Part shown: positions 8,028 through 9,502 of the stretch, one piece after another
How positions within the stretch are numbered: position 1 is the stretch's first letter
Layout of the letters: each line of letters starts with the position of its first letter
Source: an uncultured Rubrivivax sp.
GTDB lineage: Bacteria > Pseudomonadota > Gammaproteobacteria > Burkholderiales > Burkholderiaceae_C
Length of the DNA stretch: 9,502 bases
Assembly (NCBI GenBank): GCA_937967345.1
Contig: CALBTN010000103.1
Location: 1 to 9,502 of the forward strand
Reading direction: 5' to 3'
The notes under the pieces: model-generated
What the model saw: the letters and a program-made list of their open reading frames with translations, nothing else
Told to the model about the DNA's origin: nothing
Databases searched by the model: none
Translations under genes and position numbers: made by a program

Positions 8028-8282
8028 ATGGCCATCAAACGTTCTTCTGTGCCTTCGGTATCGGAAACCGGACAGCGTCTTCGCCAGACCCAGGCCGAGT
8101 ACACGGCGGCGCGGCCGGCCAACGGCTCGGGGGTCAAGCCGATGATGTCCAGCTCCAAGATGTACGTCTGCCGCCGCTGCCAGGCCAACTTCAAGACCGG
8201 TGACGGCAAGCCCGATCCGCGCCTGCCGGGCCTGGGCCGGTGCAACAAGTGTCTGGCGCAGCAGGCGGTGGCCACCGCCTGA
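8028..8282 (+). CDS. Small zinc-ribbon-like protein, function unknown
   Basis: An 84-residue protein that I do not recognise as a named family. The N-terminal half (1-43) is Ser/Thr/Gly-rich and mildly basic, with MAIKRSSVPSVSETGQRLR and AEYTAARPANGSG, and is probably flexible. The C-terminal half has two CxxC knuckles, YVCRRCQANF (C48, C51) and GRCNKCLA (C72, C75), separated by 20 residues (KTGDGKPDPRLPGLG region). This is the spacing of a structural zinc ribbon, which suggests nucleic-acid or protein binding in the cytoplasm; there is no signal peptide or membrane helix. ATG 8028 is preferred over an in-frame TTG at 8004, which lies too close to the predicted transcription start and within the octamer repeat. 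It has its own promoter, is followed by a stem-loop, and so appears to be a single-gene unit. The coding call is supported by the compositional shift and the promoter; the function is unknown. Confidence 0.82.
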   Translation: MAIKRSSVPSVSETGQRLRQTQAEYTAARPANGSGVKPMMSSSKMYVCRRCQANFKTGDGKPDPRLPGLGRCNKCLAQQAVATA

Positions 8283-8300
8283 GTCTTGCCGCGCCACGCG

Positions 8301-8335
8301 CGATGCCGCAGCGCACGCGCCCGGCGCCGGCATCG
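8301..8335 (+). terminator. Stem-loop after the zinc-ribbon gene, possible terminator
   Basis: CGATGCCG (8301-8308) and CGGCATCG (8328-8335) form a perfect 8-bp stem, 18 bases after the stop codon. The stem can extend by GCGC/GCGC (8311-8314 with 8324-8327) after a two-base bulge. No T-run follows, so it is not a classical intrinsic terminator. It may act as a 3' end stabiliser or a weak terminator. Confidence 0.4.
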
Positions 8336-8380
8336 GACGCTGCCCCGGCCAGCCATGCCTGCTCTGAGCGCACCGCCTGA

Positions 8381-9502
<1,122 letters not shown>

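Noticed and set aside
8361..8368. GCTCTGAG also occurs at the right edge of the palindromic element (8536-8543), suggesting a larger direct repeat or a second insertion
   Set aside because: Only 8 bp match and no further similarity extends on either side; the TGA flanks fit the inverted-repeat ends better.

Overview
This window is very GC-rich (above 70% by eye) and reads as ordinary chromosome of a betaproteobacterium, most likely a high-GC Burkholderiales of the Rubrivivax / Leptothrix / Ideonella type. The evidence is the gene order (glnE divergent from a YhdP/TIGR02099 gene that is coupled to a Nit-type amidase), the protein sequences, and the local promoter style (GGCTAAAAT). No phage, plasmid, CRISPR, tRNA or rRNA signal is visible.

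Layout from left to right. (1) Positions 1-151, minus strand: the probable beginning of a membrane protein, possibly rhomboid-like, which overlaps the end of glnE and runs off the left edge. (2) 135-2954, minus: glnE, the two-domain glutamine synthetase adenylyltransferase/adenylyl-removing enzyme, complete. (3) A short divergent gap of about 70 bp. (4) 3025-7131, plus: a 1368-residue AsmA-like protein of the YhdP family. (5) 7128-7928, plus: a carbon-nitrogen hydrolase of the Nit1/YbeM type, overlapping the previous gene by ATGA. (6) 7929-8027: an intergenic gap with a credible sigma-70 promoter and a tandem octamer repeat. (7) 8028-8282, plus: an unrecognised 84-residue protein with a four-cysteine zinc-ribbon pattern. 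(8) 8283-8583: a 300-bp gap holding a stem-loop and a 159-bp nearly fully palindromic insertion (8381-8539) flanked by TGA direct repeats, which looks like a MITE. (9) 8584-9502, plus: the first 306 residues of alpha-D-glucose phosphoglucomutase (pgm), cut by the right edge.

The genes are mainly housekeeping: nitrogen control (GlnE), envelope lipid homeostasis (YhdP-like), metabolite repair (Nit amidase) and central sugar-phosphate metabolism (Pgm). The parts most worth a second look are the palindromic element just upstream of pgm and the small zinc-ribbon gene, which has its own promoter and lies where many relatives carry tldD. I see no evidence for a large new multi-gene system here.
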